Shown here: positions 8,235 to 16,775 of the stretch, in pieces
Numbering within the stretch: position 1 is the first letter of the stretch
Layout: each line of letters begins with the position of its first letter
Made by a program: the position numbers and the translations under genes
Assembly (NCBI RefSeq): GCF_014127285.1
Contig: NZ_CP059901.1
Location: 1,736,001 to 1,800,000, forward strand
Direction of reading: 5' to 3'
DNA: 64,000 nucleotides
From: Mumia sp. ZJ1417
Lineage (GTDB): Bacteria > Actinomycetota > Actinomycetes > Propionibacteriales > Nocardioidaceae
Notes under the pieces: generated by a model
Databases searched by the model: none
Told to the model about the DNA's origin: nothing
The model's input: only the letters and a program-made list of their open reading frames with translations

Positions 8235-9612
8235 GCGACGCGCGGCCGGGCCCGGCGTGACCGGGCGCACCGGCGTGGTCGCGCTCGCGGTCTCGCTCGC
8301 GCTCCCGCTGGTCGGTCTGGCGCTGCTTCTCTGGCAGCCCGAGATCGACGTCGCGTGGGAGGACCACCCCGCGCACTTCTGGCTCGTGCTCGCTGCCGCC
8401 GTGGTCGGGGCGCTGATCGCGTACGCGATGGGTGCCGCGGCGCTCCAGCGCGGGGACGCGCGTGTCCTGCTGGCCTCGTACGCGTTCTTCGTCACGGCGG
8501 CGTTCCTCGGACTCCACGCACTCGCGACTCCCGGCGTGCTCCTGACCACCCCGAACGCGGGTTTCGTGCTCGCGACGCCCGTCGGTCTCGTGCTCGGCGC
8601 GGTGTTCGCGGTGTGGTCGGGGAGCGACCTCGGTGGGGAGCAGGACGTGGCGATCGTACGCCGGGCGCCGCTGCTGCGGGCCGCGATCGTCGTGGTGGTG
8701 GCCGGGTGGGCCGCCCTGTCGCTCATCCGGGTCTGGCCGCTGGACGAAGGCGTCGTGCCCGAGCAGGTCGACGGCGTGCTCGCGGCGACGGCCGGTGCGG
8801 CGGTCGTCGGGTTCGCCGTGGCGGCGTGGCGCTACCTGCGCCTGTGGCGCGAAGGCCGTGCGGCGCTACCGCTCGCGGTCGCGTCGGCCTTCGTGCTGCT
8901 CGCGGAGGCGTCCGTGGCGGTCGCGTTCTCCCGGAACTGGCACCTGTCGTGGTGGGAGTGGCACGTCCTGATGCTTGCCGCGGTCCTGCTCGTCGCGCTC
9001 GTGGCGCGGTCGCAGTGGCACGAGGAGCGGTTCGCGGCGCTCTATCTCAAGGACACCACCGAGGGGGAGCGCGAGATGAGCATCCTGTTCGCCGACCTCC
9101 AGGGGTTCACGACGTTCTCCGAGGCGCACGAGCCGCGCGAGGTCACGCAGATGCTCAACGCGTACTTCGAGGTCGCGGTGCCCGCGGTGGCGGGACGGTA
9201 CGGCGGCGACGTGGACCGGATCATCGGCGACGCGCTCATGGTCACCTTCAACCGGCGGGGCGACCAGCCGGACCACGCGCGGCGGGCGGCGCTCGCCGGA
9301 CTCGCGCTGCAGGAGGCGACCGCGACCGTGCTCGCGGAGAATCCCGGCTGGCCGACCTTCCGTGTCGGGATCAACTCCGGGCCCGTCTCCGTGAGCGTGC
9401 TCGGCACCGCCGGAGGGCGTACGCACACGGTCATCGGCGACACCGTCAACACCGCGTCGCGCATCGAGGGCAAGGCACCTGCGGGCGGGGTCGCGGTGAG
9501 CGCGGCGACGCTCGCGCTGTTGCCCGACGCCGAGGCGGAGCCGCTGGGCTTCCTGGAGCTGAAGGGGAAGTCCGAGCCGGTCGAGGTGTTCCGGCTGCTG
9601 TCGGTGGGCTGA
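8227..9612 (+). CDS. Membrane-bound class III adenylate/guanylate cyclase
   Basis: A 461-residue protein with about eight predicted membrane segments in the first 270 residues, followed by a class III nucleotide cyclase domain (about 280-455). The metal-binding aspartates sit in SILFADLQGFTTFSE and RIIGDALMVTF, and the transition-state Asn/Arg pair in GDTVNTASRIE. The base-recognising Lys usual before IGD is Arg here, so cAMP versus cGMP is not certain. The ATG overlaps the stop of the redox/receiver fusion, so the cyclase is probably coupled to it in expression and perhaps in signalling. Confidence 0.9.
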   Translation: MPERRAAGPGVTGRTGVVALAVSLALPLVGLALLLWQPEIDVAWEDHPAHFWLVLAAAVVGALIAYAMGAAALQRGDARVLLASYAFFVTAAFLGLHALATPGVLLTTPNAGFVLATPVGLVLGAVFAVWSGSDLGGEQDVAIVRRAPLLRAAIVVVVAGWAALSLIRVWPLDEGVVPEQVDGVLAATAGAAVVGFAVAAWRYLRLWREGRAALPLAVASAFVLLAEASVAVAFSRNWHLSWWEWHVLMLAAVLLVALVARSQWHEERFAALYLKDTTEGEREMSILFADLQGFTTFSEAHEPREVTQMLNAYFEVAVPAVAGRYGGDVDRIIGDALMVTFNRRGDQPDHARRAALAGLALQEATATVLAENPGWPTFRVGINSGPVSVSVLGTAGGRTHTVIGDTVNTASRIEGKAPAGGVAVSAATLALLPDAEAEPLGFLELKGKSEPVEVFRLLSVG

Positions 9613-9643
9613 CGGCTCAGGCCGCGGCCGGGAGCTCAGCCGT
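9612..9643. terminator. Weak hairpin between convergent genes
   Basis: ACGGCT at 9612 pairs with AGCCGT at 9638, with a self-complementary GGCCGCGGCC inside. It sits where the cyclase and thymidine kinase genes converge. There is no U-tract, so a terminator role is only plausible. Confidence 0.3.
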
Positions 9644-10292
9644 TGAAGGGCAGCGGGTCGTTCAGCGTGGTGACGGCGCGGGCACGCGCGGTGGTCATGC
9701 GGCGACGGTGGTGCTGGCGGCACAGCACCTCGTACCCGACGTTCGGTGTCGGCTGACCGGGATCGTCGACGTCGCCGACGACGATCTGGTCGCCCTCGGT
9801 CACCATGATGCCGTTCTCCGTACGGGCGTTGTGGGTCGCGCGCTTGCCGCACCAGCACAGCGCCTCCACCTGGAGCGGCTGGATGCGGTCGGCGAGCTCG
9901 ACGAGTCGTGCGGAGCCCTCGAAGAGGTATGCCCTGAAGTCGGTGAGGATCCCGAACGCGAACACGTCGATCTGCAGCTCGTCGGCGATCCGGGCCAGCG
10001 CCTCCACCTGGGCGGCGGTGTAGAACTGGGCCTCGTCGCAGATCAGGTAGTCGATCCGGCCGCCCGCGGTGAGCGAGCCGACGATGTGGTCCCAGAAGTC
10101 GAAGTCGGAGTCGACCTCGTACGCCTCGGTCCACAGGCCGAGGCGGCTCGACAGCCGACCACCGCCCGCGCGGTCGTGACTGGTGAAGATCCGTCCGACC
10201 CTTCCACGCGCTGCGTGGTTGTGATTGGTCTGCAGGGCCAGCGTGGACTTCCCGCTGTCCATCGTCCCGGTGAAGAAGAGCAAGCTCGCCAC
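9636..10292 (-). CDS. tdk: Thymidine kinase (type II)
   Basis: A 218-residue cytosolic kinase that phosphorylates thymidine with ATP in pyrimidine salvage. The P-loop is FFTGTMDSGKST near the N-terminus, and the Walker B/substrate motif is YLICDEAQFY. Two Cys pairs of the zinc lasso are visible, in ALCWCGKRATHNAR and in EVLCRQHHRR. Length is normal for bacterial type II enzymes. The GTG at 10292 is the only start that keeps the P-loop strand intact. It diverges from the sulfurtransferase gene across a 24-bp promoter region. Confidence 0.95.
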   Translation of the reverse strand: MASLLFFTGTMDSGKSTLALQTNHNHAARGRVGRIFTSHDRAGGGRLSSRLGLWTEAYEVDSDFDFWDHIVGSLTAGGRIDYLICDEAQFYTAAQVEALARIADELQIDVFAFGILTDFRAYLFEGSARLVELADRIQPLQVEALCWCGKRATHNARTENGIMVTEGDQIVVGDVDDPGQPTPNVGYEVLCRQHHRRRMTTARARAVTTLNDPLPFNG

Positions 10293-10300
10293 GAGGGACG

Positions 10301-10310
10301 AGGTTACCGT
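10301..10310. promoter_or_regulatory. Overlapping divergent -10 boxes of tdk and sulfurtransferase
   Basis: On the + strand, TACCGT at 10305-10310 is 6 nt before the ATG at 10317. On the - strand, TAACCT at 10306-10301 is 8 nt before the GTG at 10292. The two boxes overlap, so the promoters may compete. Confidence 0.45.
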
Positions 10311-10316
10311 GTGCCC

Positions 10317-11186
10317 ATGCCTGACTTCCCCACCGCCGAGCCGAATTCTGAGCCCCTGGTGACCGTGCCCACCCTCGAGCAGCTCGTACGCGAGGGGGAG
10401 GCGGTCGTGCTCGATGTCCGCTACACGCTCGGCGGCCCGCCCGGACGGGGCGACTACGAGGCCGGGCACGTGCCGGGCGCGGTCTTCGTCGACATGGACA
10501 ACGACCTGGCCGATCCCCCTGGTGGTGGGCGCGGGCGGCATCCGCTGCCCGACCCGGAGCGGTTCGCCGCGGCGATGCGGCGCGCCGGGGTCCGGCACGA
10601 CCGCACGGTCGTCGTGTACGACGCCGCGGGCGGGATGGCGGCCGCGCGTGCATGGTGGCTGCTGACGTACTTCGGCCACCATGACGTACGCCTCCTCGAC
10701 GGCGGGTGGGCGGCGTGGCTCGCCGCGGGGCTTCCGGTGTCGTACGAGGAACCGGCCCGTGGCGACGGCGACTTTACGCCCGACCCGGGGCATCTGGGTC
10801 TCGTCGATGCCGACGGGGCCGCTCGGGTCGCGCGCGAGGGTGTGCTGCTCGATGCGCGGGCTGCCGAGCGCTATCGGGGAGAGGTCGAGCCGATCGACCC
10901 CGTAGCGGGGCACGTACCGGGCGCTCGGAGCGCCCCGACGACGGACAACGTGGACGACGCCGGTCGGTGGAAGCCCGTCGCGTCGCTGGCGGAGCGTTTC
11001 GCGGCGGTCGGAGCGGTGCCGGGCGCGGAGGTCGCCGTCTACTGCGGATCGGGCGTCACCGCCGCTCACGAGGTGCTCGCGCTGCGCCGCGTCGGCGTCG
11101 ACGCCGCGCTCTACGCGGGGTCCTGGAGCGAGTGGGTCAGCGACCCTGCGCGGCCCGTGGCGACCGGGTCGCCCGAGCGCCCGTAG
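10317..11186 (+). CDS. Sulfurtransferase (tandem rhodanese, thiosulfate/3-mercaptopyruvate type)
   Basis: A 289-residue protein of two rhodanese domains. The first (about 15-140, LDVRYTLGGPPGRGDYEAGH) is structural. The second (about 165-275) carries the active cysteine C243 in YCGSGVTAAHE. The CGSGVTA loop is typical of thiosulfate and 3-mercaptopyruvate sulfurtransferases, which pass a sulfane sulfur to cyanide or thiols. No signal peptide is seen. The leaderless ATG is set by the TACCGT box 6 nt upstream. Confidence 0.92.
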   Translation: MPDFPTAEPNSEPLVTVPTLEQLVREGEAVVLDVRYTLGGPPGRGDYEAGHVPGAVFVDMDNDLADPPGGGRGRHPLPDPERFAAAMRRAGVRHDRTVVVYDAAGGMAAARAWWLLTYFGHHDVRLLDGGWAAWLAAGLPVSYEEPARGDGDFTPDPGHLGLVDADGAARVAREGVLLDARAAERYRGEVEPIDPVAGHVPGARSAPTTDNVDDAGRWKPVASLAERFAAVGAVPGAEVAVYCGSGVTAAHEVLALRRVGVDAALYAGSWSEWVSDPARPVATGSPERP

Positions 11187-11240
11187 GTCGCTGGTACGGG
11201 GACTGCGAGGCGGTCAGCGTCGTACGGCACGATGAGAAGC

Positions 11241-14066
11241 ATGTCCCCAGTCCATGCACCGCTCGTCGGTCGCGCCCAGGAGCTCGCGACGCTGCGTGAC
11301 GCCTTCGCCGACGTCTGTGCGGGCACGCCACGCACCGTCGTCGTCGCTGGCGAGGCAGGGATCGGCAAGAGCCGGCTGCTCGCGGAGTTCGTCGCTCGCG
11401 TCGGCTCCGACGAGGCAGCCCTCGTCCTCAGGGGCTGGTGCGCCGACTCCGGGTCCGGCCCCCTCCCGTACGCGGCGCTCGACGGTGTCCTCCGTGACCT
11501 GGTCGCCGCACTCGGTGCCGAGCGCACGCTCGAGGCCGCTGGTCCGGGTGCCGACGCGCTCGGCCTGGTCGCGCCCCGGCTGATCGACGTCCGCACCGAC
11601 GTGGGCCCCGGTCGGCTTCCGGACGTCGTGGCGGGGCTGCTCGCCGCCGTGGGCCGCGAGCGCCCGATGGTGGTCGTGATCGAGGACCTGCACTGGGCCG
11701 ACGAGTCGACGCGCGCGACGGTGGCGCGGCTGGCCCGCACGGGCACGGACGAGTCGGTCCTCCTCGTCCTCAGCTTCCGCAGCGACGACGTCGGCCGCGG
11801 CCACCCTCTGCGCACGACGATGGCCGAGCTCGAGCGGGCGCGGCTGATCACGCGCGTGGACCTTCCTCGCCTCGATCCGACGGAGGTCGCCCAGCTCGCG
11901 GCGGCCCTGCTCGACGCCGAGGACGTGGGCCCCGGACTCGCCGACCTGGTCGAACGCAGCGAGGGCGTCCCCTTCTTCGTCGAGGAGCTCGTCGGCTTCC
12001 TGGGCGTCGACCTGCCCGACTCGCTGCGCGACATGCTGCTCCTTCGCTACTCGCGCCTCTCGGCGGGAGCCCAGGAATTTTGTCGGCAGGTCGCTGCCGC
12101 CGGCGCGCGCGCCCCGTACGACCTGCTCGCCGACGCCCTGGGAGCCGAGGCGATCGCTCACGCCGAGCCTGCCGCCCGCGAGGCGGTCGAGGCGGCCGTG
12201 CTGGAGGGCGACGAGGACGGTTACGTATTCCGGCACGCGCTGGTCCAGGAGGCGGTGGTCTCCGAGCTCCTTCCTGGGGAGCGTCGTCGCCTGCACTCGG
12301 CGTACGCGCAGGCGCTGGAGACCTCTCCGACGACTGTGGCGCGCCAGTCCGCGATCGCCGACCACTGGTGGCGTGCGCGGGTGCTCGACAAAGCCCTGGC
12401 CGCCGCCGTCATCGGTTCGCAGGCCGCCGACCGCGCGGGGTCGTGGACGACGGCTGCTGCGCTCGGGGAGCGTGCGCTCGAGCTGTGGGAGATGGTGCCG
12501 GGCGCCGAGACGGTCGCCGGCATGCCGCACCATGAGCTGCTGGCCCGGGTCGCCGACTCGGTGCGCTCGACGACCCGTCTCGAGCGCGCGCTCGCGCTGT
12601 CCCATCAGGCGCTGGCGGAGTGGCCGGACGACGACCGCTACGGGCTCGCCGGGGCGCTCGACGACGCAGCCGTCATCGCGGCTCAGGCCGGCAGCACCGA
12701 GGGGCGGGCCTTCCTCGACCGGGCGCTCGCGCTGGTGCCGCCGGGCGACAACGACAAGGTCCGGGCCACCCTGCTGGTGACGAAGAGTCGTGACGCGATG
12801 CTCGACGGGCGGTCGATCGAGGCGATCGCGTCCGCCACTGCCTGCTACGAGACCGCGACCGCCGCAGGGTCGACTCGCGAGGTGTCGCTGGCGCTCAACA
12901 TGCGCGGCGTGTGCCGGGTGACGATCGGTGACGCGGGCGGATTCGACGACCTCGAGCGCTGTCGCGAGCTGGCCGGGGACGACTGGATCTCCTTGTCGCG
13001 CTGCTACACCAACACCTCCGAGGCACACCTCATGTGGGGCCGGTACGAGACGGCGCTCGCGCTCGCCTCCGAGGGCGCTCGCCGCTCGCGCGGCCTCGGG
13101 TCGGGGTGGAGCACCGACGCCATGCTTGAGGGCAACGCCGCCGAGGCGATGATCGCGCTGGGTCGGTGGGACGAGGCTGCTGCCTGGTACGAACGCGCGA
13201 TCCCGCTGGTCTCCGACAGCATGTTCGCCGTCTATCTGCGCGAACGCTGGGCGTGGCTCCAGATGTGGCGCGGCGACGTGGAGTCCGCCGAGGCGATCGC
13301 GCGGGCCAAGCTTGCCGACTGGAAGCGCTTCGGCCGCCTCGAGCAGCAGGTCCGCACCCGCGTCGCGGCCATGCTCGGTGAGCTCGCGCTGCTGCGGGGC
13401 GATCCGCACGAGGCGCTGCGGCTGGCGCACGAGGTCCTGTTCTGGCGCGACGACCAGGACCGCAGCCCCGCGTACGAGCTGCCGGTGGCGGTCGTCGCCG
13501 CGAGGGCCATCGGTGTGCTTCGACGGTCGGGCGCTGAGGACGTGCCTGATGTGGCTCCGTACCGTGCGCTTGTCGACGAGTGCGAGTCCTGGCCCACCTA
13601 TCCCGTTTTGGCCGCGCTGTTCGCCGCCGAGCTCGGTGAGGGGCCGTGGAGTGCGGTGGCCGAGGCCGAGGGGCCCGCCCATCTGCGTCCGTACGCGCTG
13701 CTGCGTGACGGCGAGGCGCGGCTCGAGGCGGGCGATCGGGCAGGCGCCCGCGCACGCCTGGCGGAGGCGGTCGCGGCAGCCAGCGCGATCGGCGCTGGGC
13801 TCGTCGTCCGGCGCGCCGAGGAGCTGCTCGAGAGTGGTGGCCTCGACGCTGTCGTGCGGCGTGGTGATCCCGCCGAGCTCACCGAGCGCGAGCGTCAGGT
13901 GCTCGGGCTCGTCTCGGAGGGGCTCAGCAACGGCGAGATCGGCGAGCGGCTGTTCATCTCCCGCAAGACGGCGTCCGTCCACGTGTCGGCGATCCTGCGC
14001 AAGCTCGGCGTGACGAGCCGTACGGAGGCGGCGGTGAAGGCGCGCGCGGGCGACGCGGGCGGCTGA
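11241..14066 (+). CDS. LuxR-family transcriptional regulator with AAA ATPase (LAL type)
   Basis: A 941-residue regulator of the large ATP-binding LuxR class. The N-terminal STAND/AAA ATPase has Walker A in VVAGEAGIGKSRLL (about residue 40) and Walker B in VVVIEDLHWADES. A long helical TPR-like middle probably senses the inducer. A C-terminal LuxR helix-turn-helix (about 870-935) begins LTERERQVLGLVSEGLSN. A start at 11232 (ATG, MRSMSP) is also possible. I prefer 11241 because a CACGAT box lies 7 nt before it, as at many genes here. No target is evident; the neighbours are unrelated. Confidence 0.92.
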   Translation: MSPVHAPLVGRAQELATLRDAFADVCAGTPRTVVVAGEAGIGKSRLLAEFVARVGSDEAALVLRGWCADSGSGPLPYAALDGVLRDLVAALGAERTLEAAGPGADALGLVAPRLIDVRTDVGPGRLPDVVAGLLAAVGRERPMVVVIEDLHWADESTRATVARLARTGTDESVLLVLSFRSDDVGRGHPLRTTMAELERARLITRVDLPRLDPTEVAQLAAALLDAEDVGPGLADLVERSEGVPFFVEELVGFLGVDLPDSLRDMLLLRYSRLSAGAQEFCRQVAAAGARAPYDLLADALGAEAIAHAEPAAREAVEAAVLEGDEDGYVFRHALVQEAVVSELLPGERRRLHSAYAQALETSPTTVARQSAIADHWWRARVLDKALAAAVIGSQAADRAGSWTTAAALGERALELWEMVPGAETVAGMPHHELLARVADSVRSTTRLERALALSHQALAEWPDDDRYGLAGALDDAAVIAAQAGSTEGRAFLDRALALVPPGDNDKVRATLLVTKSRDAMLDGRSIEAIASATACYETATAAGSTREVSLALNMRGVCRVTIGDAGGFDDLERCRELAGDDWISLSRCYTNTSEAHLMWGRYETALALASEGARRSRGLGSGWSTDAMLEGNAAEAMIALGRWDEAAAWYERAIPLVSDSMFAVYLRERWAWLQMWRGDVESAEAIARAKLADWKRFGRLEQQVRTRVAAMLGELALLRGDPHEALRLAHEVLFWRDDQDRSPAYELPVAVVAARAIGVLRRSGAEDVPDVAPYRALVDECESWPTYPVLAALFAAELGEGPWSAVAEAEGPAHLRPYALLRDGEARLEAGDRAGARARLAEAVAAASAIGAGLVVRRAEELLESGGLDAVVRRGDPAELTERERQVLGLVSEGLSNGEIGERLFISRKTASVHVSAILRKLGVTSRTEAAVKARAGDAGG

Positions 14067-14067
14067 G

Positions 14068-14919
14068 TCACCACCTGTTGGTGACGCGTCCAGACTCGGG
14101 CGGGTGCCACGACTGGGTCGGCGGCTCGGCACCCCACTGGCGCAGGGGCGACCGCGGATAGGCGACGCCGTACTTCTCGTCGACGGCCATCACCCAGCCG
14201 CCGTCGCGCACGTCGCCGCGCAGGTCGAGCGTTCCGCCGGCGTACGGGACGCACTCCGGGGGAAGCGTGGCGTCCCAGCTGTACTCGTCCTCGCCCACGC
14301 GGATCCGCAGGGTGACGCGGTGCGGCTTGCGCTTGTCTGAGTGGAGGACCGCGACCACCTCGGCGCTGACATGGTCGCGCGGGTACAGGAGGGTGCGGAA
14401 CGCGCGGAGGGGGATCGAGTCGCCGACACTGAGGAGGCGCCGCGCGAGCACCAGGAGGATGCCGCCGCGCAGGAGGAAGCTGACGGCCAGGAAGCGCGCG
14501 CGGGCGAGAAGCGACGCCTCCGCGTCGGCCGCGCTGGCCGCCCAGGTCGGCTCTTCGGGGTCGACCAGCACCTCGAGGCGCTCGCCCTCGTCCGGCCCGC
14601 CGAAGAACACGGCGAGTCCCGTATCAAGGGTCCAGAGGTCGGCGTGAGCGCCGTCGGGAAGTCGTACGACAGCAGACCCGCCGCCGACACCCTCCGACTC
14701 CTTCGCGGACAGGTCCTCGACGTCGACGACGACGGCCTTCTGTGGCGTTTGGGTGGCCGCGAGCGCGCGGGCGCGGCGCAGGTCGCCGAGCTCGGTGCTC
14801 CCGGAGACGACGTACCAGAACGTGACCGCGCCGACACCCAGGACGGCCGCCATCGCGAGACCGGCGAGCCGTCTACGCAGCTCCGTCCGGATCGTGTCGA
14901 CCGTGTCGTCAGTCGCCAC
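14068..14919 (-). CDS. Membrane protein of unknown function, paralog of the upstream gene
   Basis: A 283-residue protein with one membrane segment near the N-terminus (AVLGVGAVTFWYVV) and another around 140-160 (FLLRGGILLVLARRLL). I do not recognise a family. Its C-terminal domain, from TLRIRVGEDEYSWDATLPPE to GGTLDLRGDVRDGGWVMAVD, closely matches the C-terminus of the gene just upstream, so the pair arose by duplication. The GTG at 14919 overlaps the stop of that gene by 11 nt, suggesting coupled translation and possibly a heteromer. Confidence 0.75.
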   Translation of the reverse strand: MATDDTVDTIRTELRRRLAGLAMAAVLGVGAVTFWYVVSGSTELGDLRRARALAATQTPQKAVVVDVEDLSAKESEGVGGGSAVVRLPDGAHADLWTLDTGLAVFFGGPDEGERLEVLVDPEEPTWAASAADAEASLLARARFLAVSFLLRGGILLVLARRLLSVGDSIPLRAFRTLLYPRDHVSAEVVAVLHSDKRKPHRVTLRIRVGEDEYSWDATLPPECVPYAGGTLDLRGDVRDGGWVMAVDEKYGVAYPRSPLRQWGAEPPTQSWHPPESGRVTNRW

Positions 14920-15403
14920 GGGCGGCAGCCGCGGGACTCGCGCGCAGCCGCAGCCGCTTGCATGGATAGGCGGTCCCGTGGGCCGGATCGAGCGCCAGCA
15001 CCCAACCACCGTCCCGGACATCGCCGCGCAGGTCGAGCGTGCCGCCGGGGTACGGGACACAACCCTTCGGGAGACGGGCGTCCCACTGGTAGTCGTCGGT
15101 GCCGATGCGGAGTCGGAGCGTGCGGCGAGACTCCCAAGGACGCGGGTCGTTCGGCAGCACGACGGCGGTGGCCGCGCCGCGTGCGTGCAGCAGTGGGCGG
15201 AGCGCCTGGAGCGGGACCTCAGGGCCAACCGTGCGAGCCGTCCCCGTGAGAGCGAGGAGCCCGACGAAAGCGAGGGTGTAGACACCCGTGTCGAGTGGCG
15301 AGACGACGTACAGGGCCAGGAGTCCCACCGCGAGGATCATCAGGATGGGCACGACGACGGCTCGTCGCCGAAGCGCCCGGCGGGTGTCGAGGTCGAGGCT
15401 CAC
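14909..15403 (-). CDS. Small membrane protein of unknown function, shorter paralog
   Basis: A 164-residue protein with two membrane helices (about 15-35 and 40-57) and a soluble C-terminal domain starting TLRLRIGTDDYQWDARLPKG and containing GGTLDLRGDVRDGGWVLALD. It is homologous to the C-terminal half of the downstream protein. No known domain is recognised. The GTG start is fixed by a TAAAGT box 6 nt upstream with no ribosome binding site. It is the first gene of a two-gene unit. Confidence 0.75.
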   Translation of the reverse strand: MSLDLDTRRALRRRAVVVPILMILAVGLLALYVVSPLDTGVYTLAFVGLLALTGTARTVGPEVPLQALRPLLHARGAATAVVLPNDPRPWESRRTLRLRIGTDDYQWDARLPKGCVPYPGGTLDLRGDVRDGGWVLALDPAHGTAYPCKRLRLRASPAAAARGD

Positions 15404-15409
15404 GGCCGC

Positions 15410-15415
15410 ACTTTA
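15410..15415 (-). promoter_or_regulatory. -10 box TAAAGT, leaderless start
   Basis: On the - strand TAAAGT ends 6 nt before the GTG at 15403. Confidence 0.5.
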
Positions 15416-15460
15416 GGGCCGCACGCCTCAGCCTGTCTCCTGATCCGAGCACCTCTCTCG

Positions 15461-15874
15461 TCAGCTGGGACGCTCGTCCTCCCAGCGCCTCACGACCGTC
15501 TTCGGTGCCTGCGACCGCCAGGCGTCCTCGATGACCTCGGCGAGCTCGTCGCGGGTGAGCTGACCGAGGTGCGCGAGCCGCAGCAGCACGGCGTTGTAGC
15601 CGTTGACGTGGTCGGTCGTGAACCACGGCCCGTCGCCCTGGACGAACGCGAGCTTGTCACCCTCGTCGGGCACGCGGAAGACGAGGACGTCGGTCAGCCG
15701 CTCACCGGTCGCGGCGTCGAGCGCATCCGGGCGGGGCGAGCGGTAGCCGACGAAGAACTTCCTGCTCACCTGGTACGACGGCAGGCCGGCCCAGCCGGGC
15801 ACCTTGGTCGTACGGGGGAGGGCGAGCGCGACCTCGTCGATGTCGGACTCGCGCGCCTTCCGTGAGCGTGCCAT
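15461..15874 (-). CDS. MmcQ/YjbR family protein
   Basis: A 137-residue protein of the MmcQ/YjbR (CyaY-like fold) family, often annotated as DNA-binding though its biochemical role is not settled. Features include the N-terminal helix DIDEVALALP, the strand DVLVFRVPDEGDKLAFV and the C-terminal helical part LTRDELAEVIEDAWRSQAPK, as in family members of similar size. A strong GGAGG precedes the ATG at 15874 by 5 nt. It is likely a single-gene unit. Confidence 0.85.
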   Translation of the reverse strand: MARSRKARESDIDEVALALPRTTKVPGWAGLPSYQVSRKFFVGYRSPRPDALDAATGERLTDVLVFRVPDEGDKLAFVQGDGPWFTTDHVNGYNAVLLRLAHLGQLTRDELAEVIEDAWRSQAPKTVVRRWEDERPS

Positions 15875-15951
15875 CGAACCTCCTCCGCGGGCGGACGAAC
15901 GGGTCCCTCCATTCTCCGCCTGGTTCTGCCGGCAGGACGCAGGGAGCGACC

Positions 15952-16671
15952 TCAGCCCGCCGCGCGTACGGTCCCGGTGGCGGCGTCGTCCGCGCGGAGG
16001 ACGCCCGTGGGGACGGCCCGGCGGAGCACCTCGCGGGCGGTCAACGCCATGGCCGCGAGGAGCAGGACCTCGCCGAGGTTCGTGACGATCGCGTTCGACG
16101 CGGCGACGGCGGCGACGACGAACATCTGCGCCGCGCCCGCGAGGATCCACGGCCACCGCGCCCGGCGGAGCACCATGACGCCGATGACGATCAAGGCGAC
16201 GATGGTCGCGATCTCGGCGAACGGGGGAGCGCCGTCGAGGTGCTTGTAGCTGAGCACGCCGTCGGTCGTCACGGGCGTCAGGTGCATCCCGACCTCGCCG
16301 GAGAGGCCGAGCGCCACGATCACCGCGGTGAGCGCGCCCCAGATCGCAAGGCTGCGCCGTCCCTGGAAGCCGGCGACGCCCCACCGCTGGGCGACGCGTG
16401 CGGCGTACAGGACGAGGAGTGGGGTGAAGAGCGCGTGCATGAGGTAGCGCGGGTACGAGGCGGCCTCGAGCGCGGCGCTCTCGCCCCACGAGGCGCCAAA
16501 GGTCAGCAGCGTGTTGTCGTACGCCAGACCGACCGTGACGAGCAGCGGCAGGACGCTCTCGCGGATGCCCAGCGCCCAGCCGCGCTGTACGAGCACGACG
16601 AGGGCGACCACGAGGGAGAGGGACGCCAGCGTGTACGCGAGCAGGGCCCAGTTGTGGGGCTGCATGACCAT
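15952..16671 (-). CDS. Integral membrane protein of unknown function
   Basis: A 239-residue protein with about seven hydrophobic segments and few charged residues between them; the last 25 residues are hydrophilic. I do not recognise the family. A loop around residues 135-150 (HLTPVTTDGVLSYKHLDGAP) is the only long polar loop. The ATG at 16671 follows GGAG by 5 nt. It sits on the same strand as the MmcQ-like gene, with 77 nt between them. Confidence 0.78.
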   Translation of the reverse strand: MVMQPHNWALLAYTLASLSLVVALVVLVQRGWALGIRESVLPLLVTVGLAYDNTLLTFGASWGESAALEAASYPRYLMHALFTPLLVLYAARVAQRWGVAGFQGRRSLAIWGALTAVIVALGLSGEVGMHLTPVTTDGVLSYKHLDGAPPFAEIATIVALIVIGVMVLRRARWPWILAGAAQMFVVAAVAASNAIVTNLGEVLLLAAMALTAREVLRRAVPTGVLRADDAATGTVRAAG

Positions 16672-16775
16672 GTCGACTCCGAGAGAGGGGGCGGGATGCT
16701 GTGCACTGTGTCACCCGCCACGGCCCGTCGTACGGGGGAGTCGCGAGTCGTTGCCGAATCGTGCTCCGCGCCCGT

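Noticed and set aside
8355-11186. Very long + strand frame of 943 codons across the cyclase and sulfurtransferase genes
   Set aside because: The first part is an out-of-frame, Arg/Gly-rich shadow of the cyclase and of thymidine kinase; only its end, from 10317, is the real sulfurtransferase.
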